The notes below the pieces were generated by a model. It was not told where the DNA came from. It made no database searches and was given only the letters and a program-made list of their open reading frames with translations. Positions 50,215-62,700 of a DNA stretch of 64,000 nucleotides are shown here, piece after piece. This DNA is from Paracentrotus lividus (taxonomy: Eukaryota; Echinodermata; Echinoidea; Camarodonta; Echinidae). The translations under genes and the position numbers were made by a program. The stretch is taken from assembly GCA_940671915.1 (NCBI GenBank), contig CALNVZ010003434.1, positions 4,371,452 through 4,435,451 of the forward strand. The letters are read 5' to 3'. Position 1 is the first letter of the stretch, and each line of letters starts with the position of its first letter.

Positions 50215-50770
50215 GTCAATAATTATTGTCATTAAGTCAATAATTATGTTTTGTCAGCATTAGTTTTATATAACCTCAATAGCCTGCTTGGAGATCAGTT
50301 TTGGTTGACAAATTGCTCTTAAAATCAAATAGGCTGCAAAAGCTTAAATAATGACATCAAGGGGATGGGGAGAAAATAAAACACCCAACAAAACAATTAT
50401 TGTTGCAATCACATATGAAGCTTATTATTACTTGCCAACTGTCTCCATTAAAAGTAAAAAATCATGTTTTTTTTTTGTCAGCATGAAAATTTCATATAAC
50501 CTCGACTATTGGAGACCAATTTTAGCTGACAAATTGCTCTCAGAATTCAACAGGCCACAGAAGCATCATGATATAACTAGGGGTGGCAATAAATAACAAA
50601 ACAAAACAAAACGATGATTGTTGCATCGAACATAAATTTTGCTTTCAGGTTGTCTCAATTATAAAGTCAATCATTATGTTTTGCCAGCTTCATAATTCAT
50701 ATAACCTTGATAGCCGCTAGGAAATCTATTTGATCGACAAATCAAATTGCTCTTAGAATTAAAAAAAAAA
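50215..50770 (+). repeat. Diverged tandem repeat, three copies of about 215 bp
   Basis: Copies start near 50241, 50458 and 50672. Each has a TTATGTTTTGYCAGC-like block, TCATATAACCT, GACAAATTGCTCT and AGAAT. The third is cut short by an A run at 50760-50771. Confidence 0.7.
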
Positions 50771-50774
50771 ATAT

Positions 50775-51845
50775 ATTGTGATAAATACATACATTCCAGG
50801 GTGGGAGGTTGGTTGGTAGTTAATATTTTGGGCGTACGATTTGAATTATTTCTATTTCATATTAATGATATTAAAACCTTTGGGTTAAGTCTTCAGGTCG
50901 GGTGCCGTTGATGGTTCTTCCACTTTTTCTGTATATTCTGGACAATCCGGCTCAGTACGTCGAGCAGACCTCTGAGATGACCTAGTCCCCTCCAATACAT
51001 GGAAGAGTTGTGGGCACACAAATCTGTATAAGACTCTAGGGTGGGAACAGGGGTGGGTGCAACCTATCTTTCTGGGACGACTGTAAGTTTTGTGAAAACT
51101 AACAAAAATAGTGACAATTCATTATGACTTCTAAAACTTTTAATTAAAAAAAAAAAATAAAAGAATAAAAATCGTAGTGTGGATGACCGATTTTGCCGTA
51201 TTTTAATTATGTCTTGCTTTGTGTGATGTTTCATTGTGTCGCTTTGATGCAAAACGAAATAAAGTTCAAATTGACTAGATTTGTTACCTCGAAACGCATT
51301 GTCAACAAAAATACACAACCACAACAAGTCTGTATAAAATAAAACAAAACATTTATTTCATTCTTAAAAACACACATGTTTGCATACATAGCACAATACA
51401 GAATACACTTTGAATTCTTTCATTGGCAATTTCGGAATTTTTAGTCTTAATTGACAGAAAACATTTCCAAAAGCGTATTTTTTTTCTGGTTTACTTTCGA
51501 AATGGAAAAGCTTCCCTTTGCCTCAGAGCAGGTAAATGATAAGACTCCTTTATTGCCATTTTCGTGGTACAGAGTATTTTTTTCACAATAAATTAATTCG
51601 GTTATAATATGCTCTACTGATATTTGCCAAGGGTGAAATATCCATATTAATGACTAAAATGAAATTAATATGTATTAAAGGAGATGCCAGTCCTGATGTT
51701 AAATTGGTTATAATAAAAGCAGAAAATAAGAGACACATGCTCTCTCGCAAATGCTGTGTAATGTAATTTCTATAAATGGCCCTTTTCATGACCCATGATG
51801 AAAAAAAAAAAATTTCTGTCATAAGTGTTTAGACTTGCGACTAAT
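50775..51845. other. No gene seen
   Basis: AT-rich sequence with A runs near 51145. No supported feature. Confidence 0.45.
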
Positions 51846-51849
51846 AATA

Positions 51850-52695
51850 CCGAGTGAGTCAGAAAAAACTTTACACCTGGAAAAATGTCAATAAAAAGAA
51901 ACCCAATTTATAAACCCCAAATTCTTATACATATTCTGAAAGAGTAACTCCTCCCGCATCTTTTGGTACCAATTTTGTGTGTTATATCTTTACGCTTGGA
52001 TGAACACGGCGCATTGTTTGCGAACATGTAAATTTCAAATTGTGCAAAAGTGGGAGTAAAATCAAAACAACAAAATCTATCAAAAAAGCAACTCCATCCT
52101 AATTAATATAGTCTAACTTTTTAACGAAAGTGTCTTGCGCCAAATAACTTGGTAGGGGCGTTGTTACATATATCGACTTCATTTTGTGTGAAAATAAAAT
52201 AGATATGTAGAGCATGAGTGAGCACACTTTAAAGATAAAATGATCATTTTTCAAAAGTATTAAGAGGCTTTTTAAGGTCTGTCATTGACAGTTTACTTTT
52301 TGATGTGTTCTCATTCATGGATTACTTGATACATCAATCTAATTTTTACACAGAATCCAGTCGATAACTGTACCAACACCCTCGCCAAGTCATTTGGCTC
52401 AAAACACATTTTTGTTAAAAAGTTATGCTATTTTATTAACGATGGAGTTGCTTTTATGTTTTTATGCTTTTGTTGCTTCAATTTCATCCCCACCCTTGCA
52501 CAATTCAAAATTTGCATGTTCGCAAACAATGCGTTGTGTACATCCAAGCGTAAAGACATACCACACAAAAATGGTACCAGAAGATGCGGAAGGAGTTACT
52601 CTTTCAGAATATGTAAAATAATTTGGGATTTATAAATTGATTTTCTTTTTATTGACATTTTTCTAGGTGTAAAGTTTTTTTTTTGACTCACTCGG
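51850..52695. mobile_element. 846-bp palindromic mariner-type MITE
   Basis: Ends CCGAGTGAGTCA and its inverse, with TA at 51848-51849 and 52696-52697. The two halves are reverse complements for most of their length (about 400 bp each), with scattered mismatches. The TA target and the GTGAGTCA...CTTTACACC ends fit the Tc1/mariner group. No transposase; non-autonomous. A transcript would fold into a very long hairpin. Confidence 0.9.
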
Positions 52696-52699
52696 TATA

Positions 52700-53428
52700 T
52701 CGATTGCACAATAGAATAATTTACACTTTCCTGAGAAAATGGCAACTTTTGAAATTTAGACAACACAACATGGGTAAGCACCTCACAAAACTCATCACAA
52801 TTTTTAAGTTTTAAAAATTCATCATATCTTCAAAATCCTTCATCGGATTTTTATCAAAGTTTCACTGATAAAATTTATTCTGCTTTTATGAGAAACAATT
52901 TACTTCAGGGTAAAATTCCCCTTTAATACTCGAGTCGGGAGAATATTTGACGCTATCATTACATCAACTTCCCCATTCATCACAGTTTTGTATACATTCT
53001 GTTTGCCAGATACTTTAATCATAAATTGTTGTCATGCTAGTAATGCTACTACTTCTGGGTAATAACGGTTTTTGCGTCCCCTACGGGGGATGAATGTCAG
53101 AACTCTTTGTTAGAATGATTGATTAATGTATTACTTTACATTAAAAGAGGAAAAGGGAACATTATGCATTAGAGTTATGACGATAATTATAAGCCCCAAG
53201 GATCTTTCTTTAATTATCATCAATCATATTTTTGTCCGGTGCAGCATGTAATGTTCTTATTAGATCAACTTCACTTTTTATCATGAGATACATTTTCGTT
53301 TAGGATCCTAGAAATAATAACCCCTATTGATGAATGTCATGGTCACAATTTAAGGTAATGAAGTTGCTAATGCTAAATGTTTTCCACGCATGTTTGGCAG
53401 AACCCAAGGCCACTTTGATGTCGAGTTT
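52700..53428. other. No gene seen
   Basis: AT-rich sequence with nothing that I can support. Confidence 0.4.
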
Positions 53429-53429
53429 C

Positions 53430-53790
53430 ATGTCGAGAGAAAATGCTTTGAGCAAAGTTATCACTACGATACATACTGCAAATTATATTTGACTTTTTTT
53501 TTCTCTCCTTGACACTCATGAGTTATACAGTCCATTCCTTGTTTATAGTGAGAATGGAAACAAGATTTTTCTTTTTAACAAGGCAGTTTTTCCAGTCCAT
53601 ACAATTATACATTCAGAGAGAAAATGCTGGGGGCAAAGTTAATACTATGGTAACTATAACTGTGATGCAAATTCTATTCTATACATTTTTTCTTTCTTGC
53701 ACAATCATTGGTTACACAGTCCACTACTGTTATAGTGAGGATATAAACAAGGCATTTTTCCCAGTCTATATTTCCACATTTCAAACATTT
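53430..53790 (+). repeat. Tandem duplication, two copies of about 180 bp
   Basis: Copies 53430-53612 and 53613-53790 share GAGAGAAAATGCT, GCAAAGTTA, ATACAGTCCA/ACACAGTCCA, TATAGTGAG and CCAGTC. The open frame 53509-53823 spans both copies and is not credible as a gene. Confidence 0.7.
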
Positions 53791-54235
53791 CTTTGTGTAC
53801 AGTATAGTGAGGTTTTGTTATAATTAGCCTATGATACCAATCACATCATTATAATGGGGGTAGACTGTATATTCCAAATTCTCCAAGACAGGACAATTTT
53901 GTACTTATTTGAATACCAATGTGCCAATGTTTCATCTTGTTCATTATGACTGGAAGACGGTCAACCATATTGAACGGTTCTAATTATATTTCGGACCTAG
54001 CTAATGCTGCCACCATTTAACCAGCCTCCTTTACCATTGAGATCGGAATGTAAAGGGATTTTCAGAGTAATATTATTGTGGATTGATTCTACAAGCATAA
54101 GCACTTTCACAAGATCTGATGAAGAAACTACCGTTTCTCTGAAAAGGGTCACAAAATTGATGTGAATCCCTCTTGGAATGACAACTCTTTATTTTTTGTC
54201 ATGCATATCATCTTATCCAAGGTAGCTGCACTTTT

Positions 54236-55735
54236 ATATGTGGCCATGCGTTTTGAGTTGGGCCCTTAAAAAGGTGGAGTTGTGACATCTGCTCCTCAAA
54301 TTTGATTTTGTTTATTGATTTACTTAAAAACTATAAAAGCTATATAGCTGAATTTGCTCTTAAATTAAAGATCTCATATAGGGCAACAAAATACATGTTT
54401 TTAAAAATGTCACAATTTCATCATTGTCTGTTAATTAACTGTTAATTAACGAGAGTCAGGGGTGAAGGAGGAGTCGGCGCAGGAGGAGTCGGCGCAGCAA
54501 ATTTGGCAAATGTGCTGAAATGAGTTAAATCAAGTGCACAGAAGAATATCTTAGGATTGAAATTCATAAACCCTGCTGAAATAATCAATGTAGCTTGATT
54601 TTTATTGTTTATATGTTGGTTGAGGAATCTTAATTACATTAATTACAGTAATTGGTCATGCTTTTTGAGTTCGGTAGGCCTGCAAAAAGTTGTAATTTTG
54701 ACATCTGCTCCTCAAAAGAAGTGTTGTTTAGACAAAACTCAACGCATATTTTATAAAGCTGAATTTGAACTTTAATCACAGCTATCATGTAGGGCAAATA
54801 AATTCATGCGTTCAATCATGTTAAAGATATTTATGTTCTCTTCATTTATTGTTAACTAACGAAGATCAGGGGCGGAGGAGGAGTCGGTGCAGAAAATTTA
54901 GCTCATGCGGTGGTGCATGAGTTAAAATTTAGCTCATGTGGTGGTGCATGAGTTAAAATCAAGTTCATAGAAGGGTGTATATATTTGATTGGAATGCTTA
55001 CAACCAGGTGAAATACTTTAACTTGTTTATGATCCATAATTTAAGTAATTAACAGATTTAGTGTTGTACACTGTAGTACATTGTGACTGTACTATATAAA
55101 TGACAATTTCCGTACAGCCAAAGGGCTCTTATATGCGACATTATGGTTAATAATGTTTACCAAGACAAAGGGACTTTCACATGTCAGTACTACTTTGCTA
55201 CTTCTATCTGCCTTTAAATAGCAACTTATAGGATCCTTCATTACATGTCTAGTATCTTAAACAGGGAGTTACAGTACTTAGAACACTGCAACAAGATACA
55301 TTTTCTTAAAAAATTGAAATTTTCGAAGTCATCATTCCAGCCTGGAGCAAAATGCGTTAAACTCTCCCTGGGTATAGAAAGTTATACTTGTTTGGAAAGC
55401 TCTAAAAGTGACGAGTTCAAATCTGCAGTAAATAATGTTGTAGGGTAAACAGTATTTTTTTTGCAATTTTTTTCCAAAACCATCGTTTTTCACAAATTTT
55501 TCAGGTTTTAAGATTCATAACCTTTCAAGGGCGCCACCTATTTTAATTTTAAGCGCATTTTTGAACTCCTCAGACATTCAGCTTCCCGAAAATGTATACT
55601 TTTGTTGGGTTAATATAAAATGTGAAAAAGTTAGAGCCACTTCATGGAAATGCGCACGATTAGTACAAATTTTGAGTGTGTCACACAACATGGGCCCAAC
55701 TTAAAACGCATGGCCAAGTGCATTTTTCCTTTGTT
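54236..55735. mobile_element. 1.5-kb non-autonomous element with internal tandem copies
   Basis: Ends carry TGGCCATGCGTTTT and AGTTGGGCCC (54241-54263) with the inverse at 55691-55716. Inside, about 415 bp is duplicated in tandem (54237-54650 and 54653-55030): both copies have GACATCTGCTCCTCAAA, TAGGGCAA, GTTAAC-type blocks and GGAGGAGTCGG. No coding and no clear target duplication. Confidence 0.7.
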
Positions 55736-57140
55736 GTATGCATTAGAAGAACGAATATATTCAATGAATCAACACTATTTATCATTTAACACTACACGTG
55801 TAAGTGACATATGGTGACAGTGTTGATATTATTGCAACATTCCAGCAAGCAATAACGGTTCTCATAGCTACTAGAACAGTGCGTTTCATAAAAAAGGGTA
55901 ACCTAACTCTAACAGATCAGTGAGGACAAAATACTTGTTACCTTTGACTAAATCAATATTATGACAGTACTCTGGAAACGTGTAAGAAAGAGGTTTGACA
56001 TAACAAGATTACTGGTATACAGTTGTAACAAAGTAATTTTACTGGTACCTGCCATTTGTATTTTAGGTGTTTACCCTGATATAATGAGTTTCCCAATAAA
56101 ACATGTGATACATTGGTCTCAATGACCTAATTATAGGAGTTTTATACTGTGTAAGTGTTTAGCAATCTAATGATACTTTGGTTGTGATTCATGGGTCACA
56201 CACCATTATCATCATTCTTTTTTTGCTATAAAAAAATTTGGTTCAATTTTCATTTTGAGATGCAATGTAACTATAATAAATACTAAAGCAGACTGCTACA
56301 AAATAACTTGTGGATGGAATTGAAAGGCCATGTCCTACCTACTTGCAAACTATGGAATAATACTCATGGTTTTCAAGCTTTTGTTCAGGTTCAAAGTAAA
56401 ATCATTATATTTTAGGGTAAAAATATAAAATGGAGAAATAAAATTACAAAAGTATCTATGAATATCAAACCTGAAGAATCATTGCATTCAGTTTATTTCT
56501 CACATATATGTTGCTGCATATATAAAATAATCCTGATTTTACGGCATATTATTATATAAAATACTGGTAATACTGATTTTTACCTATAAATTCTTAAAAA
56601 TGTTTGAGAATAGTTTCCTTCAAAGAAAATCACAGAAAAGCTTATATACTGCAATTGACAGAAGTTAATAGCAATACATTACATGGACAAATAACAATAT
56701 TGCATTGAACATTGTTAAAATATGGTAAGCATACCACATAGCATTGCACATCATATAACAATAATATAATCATATGACAATATCAGGGCATGTATCAGGT
56801 GATCACGAGTTGGTCACCTGACACAAGCTAGATGGCAAGATCAAGATCATTAATTAATACATGTACCTCAATCACAATATCAAGCCGATGTGGAACCAAC
56901 TACATGTAAACATTTGGCCATGCCAGATACATTGGCGGTATGTAGTTTTTAGACTGGTCTGTTGTTATTCTGTTGTTGTTCTTGATGGTGTGACTGAGGT
57001 ATACTGACATATCACCTAAATAGTTAACCCCAAGGCTTCGGAATTCTTTGGCTCAAAGTACAAAGTCCATCTGATTAAACCAAGCAATGGTTTGAATAAG
57101 TTTGTATGATTTTTTTTTTGATACTCAACAAACTTCATAT
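55736..57140. other. No gene seen
   Basis: AT-rich sequence downstream of the PNLDC1-like gene. No element ends recognised. Confidence 0.4.
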
Positions 57141-57143
57141 AGC

Positions 57144-57276
57144 AGTGGATGCAGTCTGACGTCACACAATTACAATGTACATGCCTTGGCACATGTTCAA
57201 ACTTAACAGAGCAGCTATTTTCCCCAGACAATTGGGCCTGAAATTTCTTTACAAATTTGATTCTTGGATATGCTGT
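57144..57276 (+). repeat. Third copy of the GACAATTGGGCC dispersed repeat
   Basis: Shares GCAGT, GTCACACAA, CCCCAGACAATTGGGCC and GATTCTTGGAT with the units at 9983-10262. More diverged. Confidence 0.65.
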
Positions 57277-57765
57277 TCTAGTCACCTGATGGTTATGATG
57301 TAGAGCATGGAGTCACTAGGTTTGTAATACTGTAAACGTGGAAATATTTGCGGTACATTTATTTTCGCGGATTTAGCGCAAAGATCGTACGGCGCGAATT
57401 TAAAAACACGCGAATATATGAGCATGATTTCTTATGCATGCTTTGAATGGGGTTAATTGCGTTCGTACACAAATCCAACGCGAATTTAAAAACCCGCAAA
57501 TATGTTTTGCGGCCTCTAAGCGCGAAAAATTAATCGCGCGAAAATAACAGCGAATACAGTATATCACATTTTTCACATGATCTGATCACCTGATGGTTGA
57601 GGGGTTAGGCATGAAGTTGCTTGGTTTATAATATGCAAGTCACATGATCTGACCACCTGATGCCTGTGATATACAACATGGAGTCGCATGGTTTGTGATA
57701 TTCCATAATGTCATATGATCTGATCACCTGATGGTTTTGACCTAAAGCATAGAATCACCTGGTTG
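57277..57765. repeat. About 75-bp tandem repeat across the PNLDC1-like stop codon and 3' UTR
   Basis: Four units (57277-57329, 57562-57640, 57641-57712, 57713-57765) share TGATCTGATCACCTGATGG, TAAAGCATGGAGTCAC-like and GGTTTGTAATAT-like blocks. A MITE (57330-57559) splits the first from the rest. The last unit includes the stop codon (57755-57757) and the final residues of the coding exon. Confidence 0.75.
57330..57559. mobile_element. 230-bp MITE, CTGTA...CGCG family, copy 1
   Basis: Ends CTGTAAACGTGG and (inverse) CTGTATTCGCTG, TA at 57328-57329 and 57560-57561. Interior rich in CGCGAA/TTCGCG. It is inserted in the tandem repeat downstream of the PNLDC1-like stop. Confidence 0.85.
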
Positions 57766-59676
57766 TCTTAGGTTGATTGCCAAAGCAAGCCCAGACACAC
57801 ACAGCACCAGAGACAAGTAAGGCACTCCTGCATGGTAGAAAGACAAATAATTGTCACCAACTTGGCTATTTTCGTCATGATTATTACAAAATATCAACAT
57901 AAACAAAGTGAAACAGAAAAAGGTGGATTAAAGAACAAAAATGCATGATAATTGGAAAATTTTCTAATTTTGAGAATAAATAAATCATATTCAGTTCCCA
58001 ATAATTTGTATACTTACAGGGAGGGATGTAAAGTCATACTTCAAAATCCTTCTTATAAATCCCTGACTTATGTATACAGTCCTACAAATGTTGATAGAAA
58101 TGGAGTCAAACTACATTACTGTCATATCACTTAAATGTATGGGTACTGGTCCCATCATGGCTGGCAAGGACAGGTTGGACTGTAGATGGCGCCCTTTAAC
58201 ATTGAATTGCTATCAAGATTACATAAACAGATTGTCAACACTACTGCCATGTATAATGGAATAAACTTGTACAGTTCTGACCACAATCAACATCACAGCT
58301 GATTGCGATCAAATGACATTACCAACATTTGCAATCATATGACATTGTCTTCAATGTGTTGGTTCAGTGGATAGAGCGTCCGCCTCATAATCGGGAGGTC
58401 GTGGGTTCGATCCACGGCCGCATCATACCAAAAGACGTTAAAAAATAGGAGTACCTGCTACCCTGTTTGGCTTTCAACAAGAAAGGGATAGAGCAACATC
58501 GATCTTGTGCTGCTCAGAGGCTACTGGGCCCACGATCAATTGGGCAATATAAATTTCTGTTTTGCCATGCTTCAGACAATAAAGTTTGGATATTTTTTTT
58601 TTCATTTACCGTGTACAACTAAGCTCCATGGATTGCAATCAGCTGTGACTGTGATATTAGCTGGGACTATAATACACTGTTGCTCATAAAGGTTGGATAT
58701 ATTTTTTTGTGAACCAGCCACATTATTTTGCTCCAGCTTTAATTTATAGAACTTGTTGGTCCCTGTTTTCACATTTTAGGTACCCTGGCTCTATGTTGGA
58801 CGCTTCCCGGCCATTCCCTGGTATTGGAAAAAAAAAAAGTTTGTCGACCCCAGCAGTGCCCATTTTTTTGCCATTTTCCCCATTTTTGGGGCCCCTTTTT
58901 TGTTTACCAGGCTGACCAAGGCCCCCTTAGTCCTAAACCCGCGGAAAGCATGTGAGGTATAGGGTCGTTATTTTTTAAAAGTTAAATCCAAGTTTATTGT
59001 CATAGAGTTAGATTTATTGTCTAGGGGAAGGGTCAAATTTTATTTTGATTCGGCTTGAATAAAATATTTCCATTTTTCACCGATTTCACTTTTTACCTCA
59101 ACCCCTTCCCTAGACGAAAGACCAACGCATGTGATCTTAAACCTTGACTTAACATAAAGAACAATCACAACCCTCCATTTCAGACGATTTTTGAGGGGTT
59201 AGGATGGAGGGGGCCTTGGTCAATCGGGTAAACAAAAAAGGGCCCCAAAACGAAACAAAAATTGGCATTTTGGGGGTTGACAAAGTTTTTTTATTTTCCA
59301 TTCCTCGGGAAAGGTTCGGGGGAGCGTCCAAGATATAGCCAGGGTCCAGAAAAGTGAAAGCGGGGGCAAACAATTTCAAGAAATTTAAGACGAAGCGAAC
59401 GATGTTGCTGAAGCACACAAAAAATATCCAACCTCTATGAGCAACAGTGTATTATCTGTATAACTCACCATAGTCCTATCCTAACAGGTCTGCTGTGTCT
59501 GAATGGATTGTACTTGACGACAGCTAGAGTCTTGTGCTCTTTGAAAGCTCTCATGATATCCTTACTCCTGTAAATACAAACATATATGAAATGTGAATTC
59601 ACTCTTTATAGAAAATAGTTGGGAAGAGTGAAGCACAAAAACAAGACAAAAAAAAACAAAACAAAACAAAACAAAC

Positions 59677-59717
<41 letters not shown>

Positions 59718-62700
59718 ACAAAATATTCCTAAAAAGTTTCAATGAATCTAAAAAAATGAATAAAAAAGAAATATTTAATTAAAAAAATGCCACCCTATAA
59801 CATATTTAGGAATATGAGCTAAAAAGTGGTCTTATTATAATCTTATCAGTATCTTGAACAAAAACAATTTATAAATTGCTTTTAAAATCAATTTTGAAAC
59901 TCATATTATATAACTAGTGGACACTGTAGAATACAATATACTGGATAATGATGTGACTCATCATATCAAAATGAGAGACAAGTCACCAGAAAAGAGTAAA
60001 AGATATCAGCAAAACAATCCATTTTTAAATACATTCCTTTTATCATTTTTACTCAATATTTTACAGAGCAAAAATGAAACATTGAAGATTCAGAAAATCA
60101 AACAATATTTTCCCCAAGATTAGACAATTTTTTATCATTTTGCTGATTTCCTCGACAATGTGCCCACAATGTGGCGACTTGTCTCTCTTTTCGATATGAT
60201 GCATCACAGTACGACACATACTAAATTATCCCACGTGCGTGTTTGTTTCACCAAGGCCGCAGGCCGAGGTGAAATAGATCTGCACGAGGGATAATTCAGT
60301 ATGTGGAGTTCATATAGTCCAGTAATATAGTATGATGGAACCTTCACCATATATTAAATACATGTAGGCCCCTAGATCTTTGACCTTGCCTAGTCTGGTT
60401 TGATCTTTGCCAAATTTTTGGTGCTAATTAAGCTATCGGGACGTACTGTATAAGTGGTTTCTTTCGCGAGGGTTTTATTTTCGCGAATTTCGCGAATCGG
60501 GATGCGACCGCGAATTTAACATCGCGCGAAAAGGTTTGAAGAGTACCGCGAATTTATCCACGCTCGAAAATATTTTGAACTCCATGCGCTCGCCGAGCAG
60601 AGTTGACTATGCAGCGTTATTACGATGCGTGGTTGACTGGTATGTAGAATTAAACGATTTAAGACATGGCGAGTTAAGTCTTTATTCCATTTTACTGTCT
60701 TTTTGTAAATATAATGTCTCGTTTTTTAGATAGGAAAATATGGATTACTTATAGTGCTAGTTACTTTTAATTCTAGATTTTGCCGACCGCGAATTTAACA
60801 TCGCGCGAAAATGTCAGGACCCCCGCCAACCGCGAAAATATCTGTACGCGAAAAAAACCACTTATACAGTACATTGTTACTCCGCGCACCATTTTACTGT
60901 TATTACGCGCGAGCGCCAAAAGGCAAACGATAGAATCGATACTCTCTCCATTCATTTAACACGGGCTTTACCCTACAAAAACCAAAAGTTATATTGTACA
61001 TCATTGGATAGATCAGTACCACGTGACCTACCTTCAACATATTGAAGGTAGGTCACGTGGTACTGATCTATCCACAGATGACGCGTATTTTTCTACCACT
61101 ATTTACTATATGTAATTATATTCAATTTATATAAAAATCCATTTGTAAGGCCATGGTTAAATCCTCTCATGAATCAGTTGTGCACCTCTCTGCATTTGGG
61201 CGGTCTTAGATTTCACAGAAAATTCTTGCATTAGATGCAAGGAGGTGTACATGTGATTTTAGGCACACCAGAACAAAGGTGGCTGTGCTCTCATTATAGC
61301 AAAGAGATTGCAGAAGTTGGCTCCAATCCATTGCAAGCTGTGGGATTCTCACTCCAAAAGGCTTAAATACACTTGTTCTAGCAGCAATCGGTCTTATTCT
61401 CTTAATTCAACACTACATGTGCTAAAGCCAATCGCTCTTCTAACAATCTGGAGTAATTTACTGTTGGTCTGATACACACTTGGTCTAAATCTCTCTTCGT
61501 TCAAAGACCACTTGGTTTAATTCCCAAATTTATTTATTTAATAATAATAATAATAATATATTAGATTTGTATAGTGCCATTTAGATTTTGGTCTACTATC
61601 AGTTTGTTACAGGAATTGACTATTAAAGTGGCATTGAGACCAACGCGTAATTGGACAAACTGGTTGTAGACATAATGGTGTTAGACCAAGTGGAATGAGA
61701 CCAAACAGGCATTTGTCAAAGATGGTTTAGACCAAGTGGCAACATAACTTGCAAAAAACATACACAACTAATTGTGACCAAGGCTTATTTGATTGTACTC
61801 ACCCTCCATAGTTTGCTACAGCTAACAGGGCATGCCTTCTGTCAATCATACGTACATCCACTGAGCTATAGGCACCAAATATCTGAGCAAGCTGGACAAG
61901 AATTATACAAAACATCAACAAAATTACAATCATAAATAAGGCACTGCATTCCTAAAGGTTCTATTGGACATTTAAAATGATACAAATCCAAATTATTTTG
62001 TTATCAGCAGCAAGATGACCAAGCTCACAGATGCAAAGTGAAATACTGCTATTCCCAAAATGATTCTAATATATTTTGTTTTTTTATTGATGGAAAAAGA
62101 CCAATAATATTCACTGATGGCATTATTCAAATACCTCTTTATCAAGCAGATTGAGGTACTGTATAAGTGGTTACTTTCACGGTGACTTTATTTTCCTGAA
62201 TTTCGTGAGTCAGTCATTGCGAAAATTTCCACTTCAGTACAAGGCTATTTATAGGGATGGTCATCACCAAAATCGTGAAATATTACTCTCGCGAATTTCC
62301 CCAACTAGTCCAAAATCGCTAAAATATTGGCTTATACAGTAATAGTTTTTAAAATATTAATGATATCTTAATGATTCTCCAGGAGGCGAAATAAAGCAAG
62401 CCAATCAAGGTTAATTAGAGGAGACAATTCACTTTAAGTGTGACAATATCATGCATATACCACTTCATAAATTTTCAATTTACAGAAAGGGCATTTTTCA
62501 GTGGAAGTTTCAACTCCTCAGAGTGGAAACACACCTGTGCTTAAAGAATTAACCTATGGGAGATGAGCTGATCAGGTTACACATTTCCCATAGACCTCAG
62601 CCAGAATATATTCGGTCTCAGTCCTCCTCAATGGGTTAAGAGTTGTACTTGGAAGATGCCATGAGAGAACTAACCTTTCCTGAATCTAATGATTGACTCA

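Noticed and set aside
53509-53823. 104-codon hydrophobic frame
   Set aside because: Spans a tandem duplication of AT-rich DNA; no coding signature.
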